Below are positions 1 to 7,403 of a stretch of DNA of 64,000 bases, piece by piece. The notes under the pieces were generated by a model, which did not search any database, was not told the origin of the DNA, and saw only the letters and a program-made list of their open reading frames with translations. The stretch's first letter is position 1. Every line of letters starts with the position of its first letter. Source of the stretch: Planomonospora_B alba (GTDB lineage Bacteria > Actinomycetota > Actinomycetes > Streptosporangiales > Streptosporangiaceae). The stretch lies in contig NZ_BAAAUT010000001.1 in the NCBI RefSeq assembly GCF_039534085.1, positions 171,395 to 235,394 of the forward strand. Reading direction: 5' to 3'. The translations under genes were made by a program, and so were the position numbers.

Positions 1-1095
1 GAGGGACATCACGTGCGTGGCCAGGTGGGAGGTCTTCAGCTCGCCCCGGGCCATCCGGTCCAGCAGCATCGGGATGTAGCGCTGCCCGTGCTGCTGGGCG
101 CCCCGGACGGTCAGCCCCTTGTTCATCATCGCGCCGAGCGGGAACTTGTCGACCGTCCCGCCGAAGACGCCCAGGACGAAGACCGACCCGCCCTTGCGGC
201 AGGCGTAGATCGCCTCGCGGACCGCGGCCGGGCGGTCCATCTGGAGCCGGAGCTGCTGCTTGACCTGGTCGTAGGCGCCCTGCACGCCGGTGTCGTGCGC
301 CTCCATGCCGACGGCCTCGATGCAGACGTCGGGCCCCCGGCCGCCGGTCAGCTCCCGCAGCTCGGCCCCGACGTCGGTGGCGGTGTAGTCGATCGTCTCG
401 GCGCCGATGTGCCGCTCGGTCATCGACAGCCGCTCGGGCAGGCGGTCGATCACGACGACCCGTTCGGCGCCGAGGAGCATCGCCGCGCGCGCCGCCATCT
501 GGCCGACCGCGCCGGCCCCCCACACGGCCACCACGTCACCGGGCCGCACCCCGCCGAGGTGGGCGCCCATCCAGCCGGTGGGCACGGAGTCGGAGGCGAA
601 CAGGGCGCTGGTGTCGTCCACCCCGTCCGGGACGGGGAAGGCGCCGTGATCGGCGAAGGGGACCCGGACGTACTCGGCGTGGCTGCCCTTGAACCCGCCC
701 ATGGCGTGGGAGTAGCCGAAGACGCCGCCGGGCTCGTAGCCGAACAGGGCCTGGCCGATCCCCGGGTTGGTGTTGCCGTTGTCGCACAGCGACCACAGGT
801 CGTTCTCGCAGTACCAGCACCGGCCGCAGGCGATGAACGAGCAGACCACCACCCGGTCGCCGATCCTGTGCCTGCGCACGTCCGAGCCGACCGCGACGAC
901 CTCGCCGATGAACTCGTGGCCGATCACGTCGCCGGCGCGCATGGCCGGGATGTAGCCGCCGAGCAGGTGCAGGTCGGAGCCGCACGTCGTGGTGAGCCGG
1001 ACCTTCACGATCATGTCCTGGGCGTTGAGGATCTGCGGGTCGGGGACCTCCTCCACCGACAGCTCGTTGACGCCCTGCCAGCACAGTGCCTTCAC
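1..1095 (-). CDS. Zinc-dependent alcohol dehydrogenase (MDR family), C-terminus cut by window edge
   Basis: Read on the minus strand from a GTG at 1095, the product starts MKALCWQGVNELSVEEVPDP. It has the GHEFIGEV zinc-enzyme signature, a catalytic-zinc site (CGSDLH, GHE), a structural-zinc type stretch with CGRCWYCE, and the Rossmann motif GAGAVG. This is the COG1063 threonine/formaldehyde-dehydrogenase-like group, which oxidises alcohols with NAD(P). The substrate cannot be told from sequence. The ribosome-binding site is a strong GGAGGGGAGGGG. The start overlaps the stop of the upstream SRPBCC gene (GTGA), so the two are translationally coupled. The 3' end lies outside the window. Confidence 0.92.
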   Translation of the reverse strand, partial: MKALCWQGVNELSVEEVPDPQILNAQDMIVKVRLTTTCGSDLHLLGGYIPAMRAGDVIGHEFIGEVVAVGSDVRRHRIGDRVVVCSFIACGRCWYCENDLWSLCDNGNTNPGIGQALFGYEPGGVFGYSHAMGGFKGSHAEYVRVPFADHGAFPVPDGVDDTSALFASDSVPTGWMGAHLGGVRPGDVVAVWGAGAVGQMAARAAMLLGAERVVVIDRLPERLSMTERHIGAETIDYTATDVGAELRELTGGRGPDVCIEAVGMEAHDTGVQGAYDQVKQQLRLQMDRPAAVREAIYACRKGGSVFVLGVFGGTVDKFPLGAMMNKGLTVRGAQQHGQRYIPMLLDRMARGELKTSHLATHVMSL

Positions 1096-1586
1096 AGCCG
1101 CCCCTCCCCTCCGGCGCGCCGGACCGCCAGGTCCACGATCTTCCCGGTCACGGTGGGCCGGTTCGTCGACGGTTCGTCCGCGCGCAGCACCTCCCCGGTC
1201 TCCAGCAGGGACTTGGCCTCGCGCAGGGCCCGGCGGACCTCCTGACGCGGGTCGTCGCCGCTCAGGCGGGCCGCGACCCCGCGCGCCCCCTGCGGGACCT
1301 CCTCCAGCAGCCGGGCGGCGAGCTCGGTGCCGCGGTCACCGGGGGCCTTGCGCGCCCGCACCTCGACGGTGTCGCCGAGTCGCAGCAGGGGCCCGGGCAG
1401 CCGTCCCTCCGGCATGACCTCCTCGGGGGAGCGGTTGATCGTGACCTGCAGCCACCTGTTCTCCTCCCGCGGGTCCCGGCCCGCGTGCGGGGGACGGTGC
1501 GCGGCGAGCCGGCGGGCCATCCCCGCTCCGGCCCCGAGCGCCACCGCGACCGCGGCCGTGGCCGCGATTCCGACCGCTCGTCTCAT
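1092..1586 (-). CDS. SRPBCC-type (cyclase/dehydrase-like) membrane-anchored protein
   Basis: This is a 164-aa protein. It opens with a hydrophobic, Ala-rich segment (about residues 5-25), probably a membrane anchor. A short ligand-binding domain of the SRPBCC/polyketide-cyclase kind follows, containing TVEVRARKAPGDRGTELAAR and ending DLAVRRAGGEGRL. The ATG at 1586 is preferred over an in-frame GTG 9 bp upstream because GAGGTGG sits 6 nt before it. Its stop overlaps the start of the zinc dehydrogenase, so they form a coupled pair. The pairing of this small protein with a zinc alcohol dehydrogenase is common in actinobacteria from memory. Its role is unknown. Confidence 0.8.
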   Translation of the reverse strand: MRRAVGIAATAAVAVALGAGAGMARRLAAHRPPHAGRDPREENRWLQVTINRSPEEVMPEGRLPGPLLRLGDTVEVRARKAPGDRGTELAARLLEEVPQGARGVAARLSGDDPRQEVRRALREAKSLLETGEVLRADEPSTNRPTVTGKIVDLAVRRAGGEGRL

Positions 1587-1827
1587 GGTCTCCACCTCTC
1601 AGCATGGTCTGTCGAGGATCGTCCGTGTTCTCGCGCGGGCGGCTACCCGGCGGAACGGCCCGCAATCAGGCGACGCCCGTACCGTGTCGCCCGGACCGGC
1701 GGCGCGGGCGGCCGAGGGCGGCGGCGCGGGCTGACGGAGCGGACGGCCCGGACGGTGGCGCGGGCGGCGTGCGAGGGCCGCGTACGGCGTGCGGCGGGGA
1801 CGGCGGTCGGTGGCGGTGCGGGGCGGG

Positions 1828-2145
1828 TCACATGCTCGCGTCCGCGCCCTGCCTGGCGGTCGCCAGCACGGCGGCGCGCTCGTCAGGACTGGTGCCGCCC
1901 CAGACCCCGTGCATCTGGTGCGTGCTCAGGGCGTAGTCGAGGCACTGCCTGCGCACCGGGCAGCGGCGGCACACGGCCTTGGCCAGCTCGTGCTGCATCT
2001 GCCCCGGCCCGTGGGGCGAGATGGGGAAGAAGAGCTCGGGATCCTCGCTCAGGCAGGCCGCCAGACGGGACCAGTGCGCAATGAATGCGATCTCATTTCG
2101 ATAATTCACATCAAATCCAATGAAGGTGGGACAAATCCGATCCAT
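1828..2145 (-). CDS. WhiB-family iron-sulfur transcription factor
   Basis: The 105-aa protein has the four WhiB cysteines (about C31, C59, C62, C68) in the arrangement C-x27-C-x2-C-x5-C, which binds a [4Fe-4S] cluster. The turn GVWGG and a basic/Ala tail follow, and the motif DPELFFPI is also typical. Wbl proteins bind the principal sigma factor and regulate development or redox responses. The N-terminal ~20 residues are unusual for the family and A/T-rich. The true start may be the internal GTG near residue 12 rather than the ATG at 2145, since neither has a strong ribosome site. It is a single-gene unit. Confidence 0.88.
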   Translation of the reverse strand: MDRICPTFIGFDVNYRNEIAFIAHWSRLAACLSEDPELFFPISPHGPGQMQHELAKAVCRRCPVRRQCLDYALSTHQMHGVWGGTSPDERAAVLATARQGADASM

Positions 2146-2235
2146 ATCGGCTCAACTGCTCACTCGGATGCCCGGGCCTGTCGGATTCATACGGGTTCGT
2201 GAGAGAAAAGGTCGGCAAAATCGGCGTCGTACGAT

Positions 2236-3237
2236 TCACGATCGCCGGAGCAGGGAGACGACGGCCCGCTCCACCCCGCCGTGCGTGGCCAGCTGCCCGA
2301 AGTCGGCCTCGGCGCCGAGCTCGGTGATCGCCCGGGCGACGGTGCGCCCCTTCTCGTACGCCTCCACCACGCGCGGGTCGACATAGGAGGCGCGCGCGAC
2401 GGCGGGCGTGTTGCCCAGGTAACCGGCCACCTCGCTCATCACCCTGCTGATCGCCCGGCGCCTGCCGTTCCTCGACCGGGCCCGCGAGGAGACCGCCAGC
2501 CCGACCGCGGCCAGCACGGTCGCGTGCCAGGTCCGGAAGTCCTTGGCCGACACCTCGCACTCGAACACCTCACGCAGGTAGGCGTTGATGTCGTCGCTGC
2601 GCACGTCCACCCAGCGCGAGCCGTCCCGGTAGCGCAGCAGCTCCCCCTCCTCGCCGGCGCGGTGCAGGGCGGTGACGACCTTGCACACGTCCGCGTCGAC
2701 GATCTCCAGCTCGCGGTGCTTGCCGCCCTTGGCCGGATAGGAGCAGGTGACCCGGCCCGCGCTGCAGGTGACGTGCTCCATCCGGAGCGTCGCCAGGCCG
2801 AACGACTCGTAGGACTCGCCGCCCACCCGGAAGAAGCCGATGTCGAGCATCCGGGCCGCCGCGGCGAGCACCCGATCGCGCGTCAGCCCCCGCTGCGCCA
2901 GGTGCTCGGCGACCCGGTCGCGGAACTTCGGGAGCCGGTCGGCCATCTCCAGCACCCGGTCGAACTTGATCCGGTCCTGCTCGGCGCGCCAGACGTCGTG
3001 GTAGCGGTACTGGCGGCGCCCGGCCGAGTCGGTGCCGACCGCCTGGATGTGCCCGTCGGCCGAGCGGCAGATCCACACGTCGGTCCAGGCCGGGGGGAGG
3101 GCCAGCGCCCTGATCCGCGCGAGGACGCGCCGGTCGCGCACCGGCCGGCCGTCGGGGTGGTGGTAGCTGAAGCCGCGGCCGCGGCGCCTGCGCCGGATGC
3201 CCGGCTCGGCGGGGTCGCTCTGGCGGAGTTCGGTCAT
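2236..3237 (-). CDS. DNA topoisomerase IB (eukaryote/poxvirus-like)
   Basis: This is a 333-aa bacterial-length type IB topoisomerase, which relaxes supercoils through a 3'-phosphotyrosine intermediate. Visible are the N-terminal beta domain (GFSYHHPDGRPV, VWICRSADGHIQAVG), the catalytic Arg region SYESFGLATLRMEHV, the Lys hairpin YPAKGGKHRELEI, the His region FRTWHATVLAA, and the active Tyr near residue 285 in ARASYVDPRVVEAY. All pentad residues look intact. The start ATG 3237 has AGAGGAG upstream. The much longer open frame extending to 4239 is a high-GC artefact running across the next genes. It is transcribed divergently from the PPOX gene at 3406. Confidence 0.95.
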   Translation of the reverse strand: MTELRQSDPAEPGIRRRRRGRGFSYHHPDGRPVRDRRVLARIRALALPPAWTDVWICRSADGHIQAVGTDSAGRRQYRYHDVWRAEQDRIKFDRVLEMADRLPKFRDRVAEHLAQRGLTRDRVLAAAARMLDIGFFRVGGESYESFGLATLRMEHVTCSAGRVTCSYPAKGGKHRELEIVDADVCKVVTALHRAGEEGELLRYRDGSRWVDVRSDDINAYLREVFECEVSAKDFRTWHATVLAAVGLAVSSRARSRNGRRRAISRVMSEVAGYLGNTPAVARASYVDPRVVEAYEKGRTVARAITELGAEADFGQLATHGGVERAVVSLLRRS

Positions 3238-3405
3238 GGGCGCTCCTCTACCCGCGCGGGCGGCGCCTATCGGGGACGGCACCCGTAAACGGCGGGTCGG
3301 GAAAGGGGAATGCGGTCCGCGGGAGCGCGTGGCGGAGCGGAACGGATCACGGCGGGGAGCTGTTCGATCGATTCCGGACACGCCGACCAGATCGTGGAGG
3401 TTCCC

Positions 3406-3804
3406 GTGGGAAAGCTGAACGACGACGCCAAGGAACTGCTCCGGCAGCCGGTGCACGGCTGGGTGACCACCCTGCGGCCCGACGGCTCCCCGCACAGCAC
3501 GGTGGTCTGGGTGGACGTCGACGGCGACGAGGTCGTCTTCAACACCGCCGTCGGCCGGGCCAAGGAGCGCCACCTGCGCACCGACCCCCGGGTGTCGGTG
3601 AGCGTCCTGGACCCGAAGGACCCCTTCCACCTGGTGAGCGTCTCCGGCACCGCCCGGCTGGAACTCGACGGCGCCGACGCGGTCATCGACCACCTGGCGA
3701 AGAAGTACCTGAACGTGGACGGCTACCCCTACCGCCAGCCGGGCGAGCAGCGCGTCACGGTCCGGGTCGCCCCCGAGCACGTGATCTACAGCCCGGGGAG
3801 CTGA
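3406..3804 (+). CDS. PPOX-class F420-dependent oxidoreductase
   Basis: This 132-aa single-domain split-barrel protein belongs to the pyridoxamine 5'-phosphate oxidase superfamily. It has the core GWVTTLRPDGSPHSTVVWV and the strand HLVSVSGTARLE. In actinobacteria this size class generally uses F420H2 (or FMN) to reduce small substrates, and the substrate here is unknown. The GTG at 3406 is chosen because GGAGG lies 5 nt before it. A second PPOX paralogue follows after a hairpin. The two share only the fold, so they are not a recent duplication. Confidence 0.88.
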   Translation: MGKLNDDAKELLRQPVHGWVTTLRPDGSPHSTVVWVDVDGDEVVFNTAVGRAKERHLRTDPRVSVSVLDPKDPFHLVSVSGTARLELDGADAVIDHLAKKYLNVDGYPYRQPGEQRVTVRVAPEHVIYSPGS

Positions 3805-3856
3805 CCCGTCCACAGCCCGGGAGCCGACCCGCCCGCCGGTCCGCCCGGGCCGGCCG

Positions 3857-3887
3857 GCCCCTTCCGCCCCGCCCGGGCGGAAGGGGC
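3857..3887 (+). terminator. Strong hairpin between two PPOX genes
   Basis: A perfect 13-bp stem (GCCCCTTCCGCCC with its reverse complement) encloses a 5-nt loop about 50 bp after the first PPOX stop. There is no U-tract, as is usual in high-GC actinobacteria. It probably ends or attenuates the first PPOX transcript. Confidence 0.6.
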
Positions 3888-3973
3888 GCCGCCCGCGCGT
3901 GCCGCCCTGCCGTGTCCGGCCTGCTGCGCCCGCCCTACCATGTCGCCCTGGACCACACGAGCGGAGGGGCCGG

Positions 3974-4384
3974 GTGTTGAGGGATCTCGGAGAGGGGTTC
4001 CACGCCTTCTGGCGGGAGCGCCACCTGTGCACGCTGACCACCCTGCGGGACGACGGCACCCCGCACGTCGTCCCGGTGGGGGTGACGCTGGACCCGGACC
4101 GGGGGATCGCACGGGTGATCACCTCGGGCACCTCGCACAAGGTCCGCAACCTCCCGGAGGCGGCGGAGGCCGAGGCGGCCGGGACCGGGGGCGCGCCCGT
4201 GGCGGTCTGCCAGGTGGACGGGCGGCGCTGGTCCACCATCGAGGGGCGCGCCGTCGTCCGGCGGGACCCCGAGTCGGTCGCGGAGGCCGAGCGCCGCTAC
4301 GCCGAGCGCTACAAGCCGCCCCGGGAGAACCCGCGCCGCGTCGTGGTCGAGATCCGCGTCACCCGGGTGATGGGCAACGTCTGA
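3974..4384 (+). CDS. TIGR03618-type F420-dependent PPOX oxidoreductase
   Basis: A 136-aa split-barrel flavin/F420-type protein with HLCTLTTLRDDGTPHVVPVG near the N-terminus, a middle SGTSHKVRNL and a C-terminal strand RRVVVEIRVTRVMG. The family reduces small molecules with F420H2. GTG 3974 is preceded by GGAGGGG at 5-nt spacing, and a TTG at 3977 is an alternative. It converges with the siderophore-interacting protein gene, and the 124 bp between them are GC-rich with short inverted repeats only. Confidence 0.88.
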   Translation: MLRDLGEGFHAFWRERHLCTLTTLRDDGTPHVVPVGVTLDPDRGIARVITSGTSHKVRNLPEAAEAEAAGTGGAPVAVCQVDGRRWSTIEGRAVVRRDPESVAEAERRYAERYKPPRENPRRVVVEIRVTRVMGNV

Positions 4385-4508
4385 GACCGCCGGATGTCCC
4401 TGGGGGCGCCGGCGGACCCGGCCGGGCGGGAGGCCCTCGCGGCGGCCCGCGGGCGCCACCCCCGCGGGGGCGGGAACGGCGACGCCGCCGTGCGGGGCGC
4501 CGCCGGCC

Positions 4509-5438
4509 TCAGCACTCCGTGCGGCCCTGCCTCCAGTAGCCCATGAACGCCACGCAGGAGCGGTCGACCCCGGCCTCCTGCACGAGGTGGCGGCGGAGCG
4601 TCTTGACCACGGCGGCCTCGCCGGCCAGCCAGGCGTAGAAGCCGCACTCCCCGCTCGGCGCCTCCGGGACCTCCCAGAGGATCTCCGCGTCCACGTCCAC
4701 GTCCTCCAGCACGGCTCCGGGAGCGGACGCCGGAGCGGCCAGTTCGCGGGCGGCCTCGTGCACGGCCGGGACCAGCAGGTCGCCGTGGCGGGCGCCCTCG
4801 CGGGGCAGCCAGGTGACGCGCACGCCGGCCGGGACGTCCAGGGGCAGCGCGTCGGCGGCGTGCGGCACCTCCAGCAGGACCGTGGCCCGCACCTGACCGG
4901 AGAGGCTCTCGGCGATCACGCTGATCGCCGGGACCGCGGTCTCGTCACCGGCGAGCAGCAGCCGGGACGCCCCGGCCGGGGGCGCCCACTCCTTGCCGCC
5001 GACCGGGCCGCCGAAGGCCGCGTTGGGGCCGAGCAGCAGGAGCGGGTCGCCGGGGGCGGCGTGGGTGGCCCACCGGGAGGCGGGGCTGGTCTCGCCGTGC
5101 AGGACGAAGTCGACGTCCACCTCGCGGGCGGCCGGCCGTACGGCGCGCACGGTGTAGGTGCGGATCGGGTTGCGCAGCTCCTCGGGCAGCTCCCGCCAGC
5201 GCTGGTACCAGGCGGCGTCGTCGCCGAGCGGGGTGAAGGTGCCGTCCGGCAGCGGGAGGAGGACCTTGAGGCGCTGGTCGTGGCCGCAGTCGGCGAAGTC
5301 GGACAGCTCGTCGCCGGTGAAGGTGATCCGCGTGAAGCTGGGGCTGAGCCGGTGCACGCGCGCCACCCGCACCTGGAAGAACCGGTAGGGGAGGACCTGC
5401 GCGGTGCGGTCCAGGGTCTGCGTGGTGGTCACGGTCAT
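4509..5438 (-). CDS. Siderophore-interacting protein (FAD-dependent ferric-siderophore reductase)
   Basis: This 309-aa member of the SIP/ViuB flavoprotein family releases iron from imported ferric siderophores in the cytoplasm. The FAD domain shows RTYTVRAVRP and DVDFVLHG. The SIP C-terminal domain carries LLLAGDETAVPAI and ends with AFMGYWRQGRTEC. ATG 5438 has a GAAGG site at good spacing, while an in-frame ATG at 5468 is the alternative. A near-consensus iron box lies 38 bp upstream, so expression should rise under iron limitation. No siderophore synthesis or uptake genes lie nearby. Confidence 0.93.
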   Translation of the reverse strand: MTVTTTQTLDRTAQVLPYRFFQVRVARVHRLSPSFTRITFTGDELSDFADCGHDQRLKVLLPLPDGTFTPLGDDAAWYQRWRELPEELRNPIRTYTVRAVRPAAREVDVDFVLHGETSPASRWATHAAPGDPLLLLGPNAAFGGPVGGKEWAPPAGASRLLLAGDETAVPAISVIAESLSGQVRATVLLEVPHAADALPLDVPAGVRVTWLPREGARHGDLLVPAVHEAARELAAPASAPGAVLEDVDVDAEILWEVPEAPSGECGFYAWLAGEAAVVKTLRRHLVQEAGVDRSCVAFMGYWRQGRTEC

Positions 5439-5475
5439 GCCGCCGCCTTCGCTCTCGGAGTGACTCATGACCAAC

Positions 5476-5494
5476 TTAGCTTTGCCTTACCTAA
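5476..5494 (-). promoter_or_regulatory. Iron box (DmdR/IdeR operator)
   Basis: On the minus strand the site reads TTAGGTAAGGCAAAGCTAA. It matches the DtxR-family consensus TTAGGTTAGGCTAACCTAA at about 15-16 of 19 positions. It lies just upstream of the siderophore-interacting gene and overlaps the last codons and stop of the CHAP gene (stop at 5487-5489). Repression by Fe2+-bound DmdR1/IdeR is the expected mode. Confidence 0.82.
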
Positions 5495-6254
5495 TCATCA
5501 ACTCCGGGTTCCGCCGTGTCCGTCCCCGGGCGCCCGGACGGCGCCGTCCGCCGCGCCGGCGGTGCCGTCCACCGGTCGCGGGCCGGGGCCGCCACCGGGC
5601 GGCGGCCACGGCCCAGCCGAGCGCGAGGACGGCCAGCACCGCCAGCGGGGCGGGCTCCAGCGGCGCGGAGGACCCGCCGGCGTCGTCGGACAGGGTCAGC
5701 GCCAGGGCGCCGGAGGCGGGTGAGGGGCGCACCTCGACCGGCCGGCCGGCCGGCGCCTCCTCGACCGGCACGGAGACCCGGGAGAGGTTCTCCGCGACCT
5801 TGCCCGGAAGCCCGTACCCGACGATCTTCTCGTCCCGGTCGCGCACCTTGCGCCTGAGCCAGACCCGGTCGACGTTGGCCTCGATCGTGTGGATCGTTCC
5901 ACCTTCGACGCGCTCGACGATGCCGACGTGGTCGATCCCCTTGATGTCGTCCCCGCCCCTCCAGTCGAAGAAGACCAGGGCACCGGGCTCCGGCTCGGCG
6001 GACCAGGCGCCGTTGGTCTCGAACCAGCGGGCGTGGGAGGGCGTCCAGGCGAACCGGCCGACGTACTCCTCGACCCCGGCCCGCTCGGCGGCCCACGCGA
6101 TGAACATGTCGCACCAGGGCGCCGTGCGGTACTGGGGGTCCCGCACGACGGAGGCCGCGTACCAGTGGCCGAACTTGGTGTGCTGGCCGGGGCGCTCCCG
6201 GTAGCCGAGCTGCCCCACCGCGACGTCCAGCAGTTTCTCGCCTATCCGGTCCAC
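5487..6254 (-). CDS. CHAP-domain amidase/peptidase with C-terminal membrane segment
   Basis: The 255-aa protein has an N-terminal CHAP (NlpC/P60-like) domain over residues 1-160. The catalytic Cys is in YRTAPWCDMFIAWAA and the His in DHVGIVERVEGG. These enzymes cut peptidoglycan amide bonds. No signal peptide is seen. A hydrophobic stretch (LAVLAVLALGWAVAAA) near residue 215 is followed by an Arg-rich tail, suggesting a tail anchor or a C-terminal sorting-like arrangement. GTG 6254 has AAGGTGA upstream. It is on the same strand as the siderophore-interacting gene downstream, but the iron box between them suggests separate control. Confidence 0.82.
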   Translation of the reverse strand: MDRIGEKLLDVAVGQLGYRERPGQHTKFGHWYAASVVRDPQYRTAPWCDMFIAWAAERAGVEEYVGRFAWTPSHARWFETNGAWSAEPEPGALVFFDWRGGDDIKGIDHVGIVERVEGGTIHTIEANVDRVWLRRKVRDRDEKIVGYGLPGKVAENLSRVSVPVEEAPAGRPVEVRPSPASGALALTLSDDAGGSSAPLEPAPLAVLAVLALGWAVAAARWRPRPATGGRHRRRGGRRRPGARGRTRRNPELMIR

Positions 6255-6408
6255 GCCCGCCCGTCACCTTCGCCCGCCCCGGGGAGGGGCAACCGTTCGA
6301 CAAGGCTGGACTCTATTCGGGTAAAGGGGGACAAGGAGGGTGATCGGCGGATCTATGCCGGTTTTGATGGATCACCCGCCCTGCGGGATTCCGTCGCCTA
6401 CCATCACC

Positions 6409-6441
6409 CCGCCGCCCGCCGCCCGCCGCCCGCCGCCCGCC
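6409..6441. repeat. 7-bp tandem repeat (GCCCGCC)n
   Basis: About four to five copies of a GC-only 7-mer lie directly beyond the stop of the alpha/beta hydrolase. This is probably slippage-prone simple sequence with no assigned function. Confidence 0.7.
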
Positions 6442-7299
6442 TCATGGCCGTCCGCCGCCCCTCCCGGCGGCCGCGTCCGGGTCCCGCCCGGTCCGCGCCA
6501 CGTGCTCGGCGATGAGCCCAGCGAGCACGTCCGGATGGGTCAGCGGGAGCCAGTGCCGGGCCCGCACCCGGTGGACCCGGGCGTCCGGGACCCACGCCAG
6601 GGCCGCCTCGGCGACCGGCGGCGTCACGTAGGCGTCCTCGGTCGCCACCACGATCTGCACCGGCACCGGCGTGCGCCGCTCCAGCGGGCGGCGCAGCCGC
6701 GCGCGGATGTTCGCCCGGTAGAGCTCCAGGCCCGCCACCGCGTCGCGCACGCCCGAGGGGCGGTGCCGCTCGGCCCGGTGGAGCAGCCGGCCCGCCAGCC
6801 CGGACCGCCAGGCCAGCTCCGGCAGCACCGGCAGCCGGAAGAACCCGATGTACCACGAGGCCAGCGTCTGCCGCGCCGCGCGCCGGCGGTCCGCGCCGCG
6901 CATCCAGTGGCCCACGTGGTCCAGGCAGGGCCCGGAGACCGAGGTGAAGGAGGCGAAGCGCCCGGGCAGCGTGCACACCGCCTCCCAGCCCTGGATGGAC
7001 CCCCAGTCGTGCCCGGCCAGGTGCACCGGCCCGGCGGGCGCGACCGCGTCGAGCACGGCCCGCAGGTCGGCCGTCAGGCGCGTCAGCGCGTACGCCTCCC
7101 GCCCTCGCGGCCGCTCCGAGGCCCCCGCCCCCCGCACGTCGTAGGCCACCACGTGGTGGCGCCCGGCCAGCCGCTCCGCGACCGGGTCCCAGACCCGGTG
7201 GTCGTCCGGGTAGCCGTGCACCAGCACGACGGTCGGCCCCGCCGGGTCGCCCCGCTCGTGGACGGCCAGAGAGACCCCGTCACCCCTGATCCTGCGCAT
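6442..7299 (-). CDS. Alpha/beta hydrolase (epoxide-hydrolase-like)
   Basis: A 285-aa alpha/beta-hydrolase fold. VVLVHGYPDDHRVWD forms the oxyanion region, GHDWGS carries the nucleophilic Asp typical of epoxide hydrolases and haloalkane dehalogenases, a later Asp lies in ATEDAYV, and the His lies in RARHWLPL. Homologous domains are often fused to a short-chain dehydrogenase; here the protein stands alone. ATG 7299 has GGAGAGGGG upstream, and the gene is transcribed divergently from a P450 only 104 bp away. The substrate is unknown, and the P450 neighbour would be compatible with epoxide handling (inference). Confidence 0.88.
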   Translation of the reverse strand: MRRIRGDGVSLAVHERGDPAGPTVVLVHGYPDDHRVWDPVAERLAGRHHVVAYDVRGAGASERPRGREAYALTRLTADLRAVLDAVAPAGPVHLAGHDWGSIQGWEAVCTLPGRFASFTSVSGPCLDHVGHWMRGADRRRAARQTLASWYIGFFRLPVLPELAWRSGLAGRLLHRAERHRPSGVRDAVAGLELYRANIRARLRRPLERRTPVPVQIVVATEDAYVTPPVAEAALAWVPDARVHRVRARHWLPLTHPDVLAGLIAEHVARTGRDPDAAAGRGGGRP

Positions 7300-7403
7300 C
7301 GCCGTACCCCTCTCCGCTGCCGTCACCGCGTCCGCCGTGTGGCCGCGGAACTCCCGGGTACAGGATCCCGGACCTCGGACCACGGCGGACGACAGGGGGA
7401 CAC

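Noticed and set aside
1587..1827. Possible small gene between WhiB and the SRPBCC protein
   Set aside because: Frames there are Arg/Ala-rich on both strands and lack ribosome sites.
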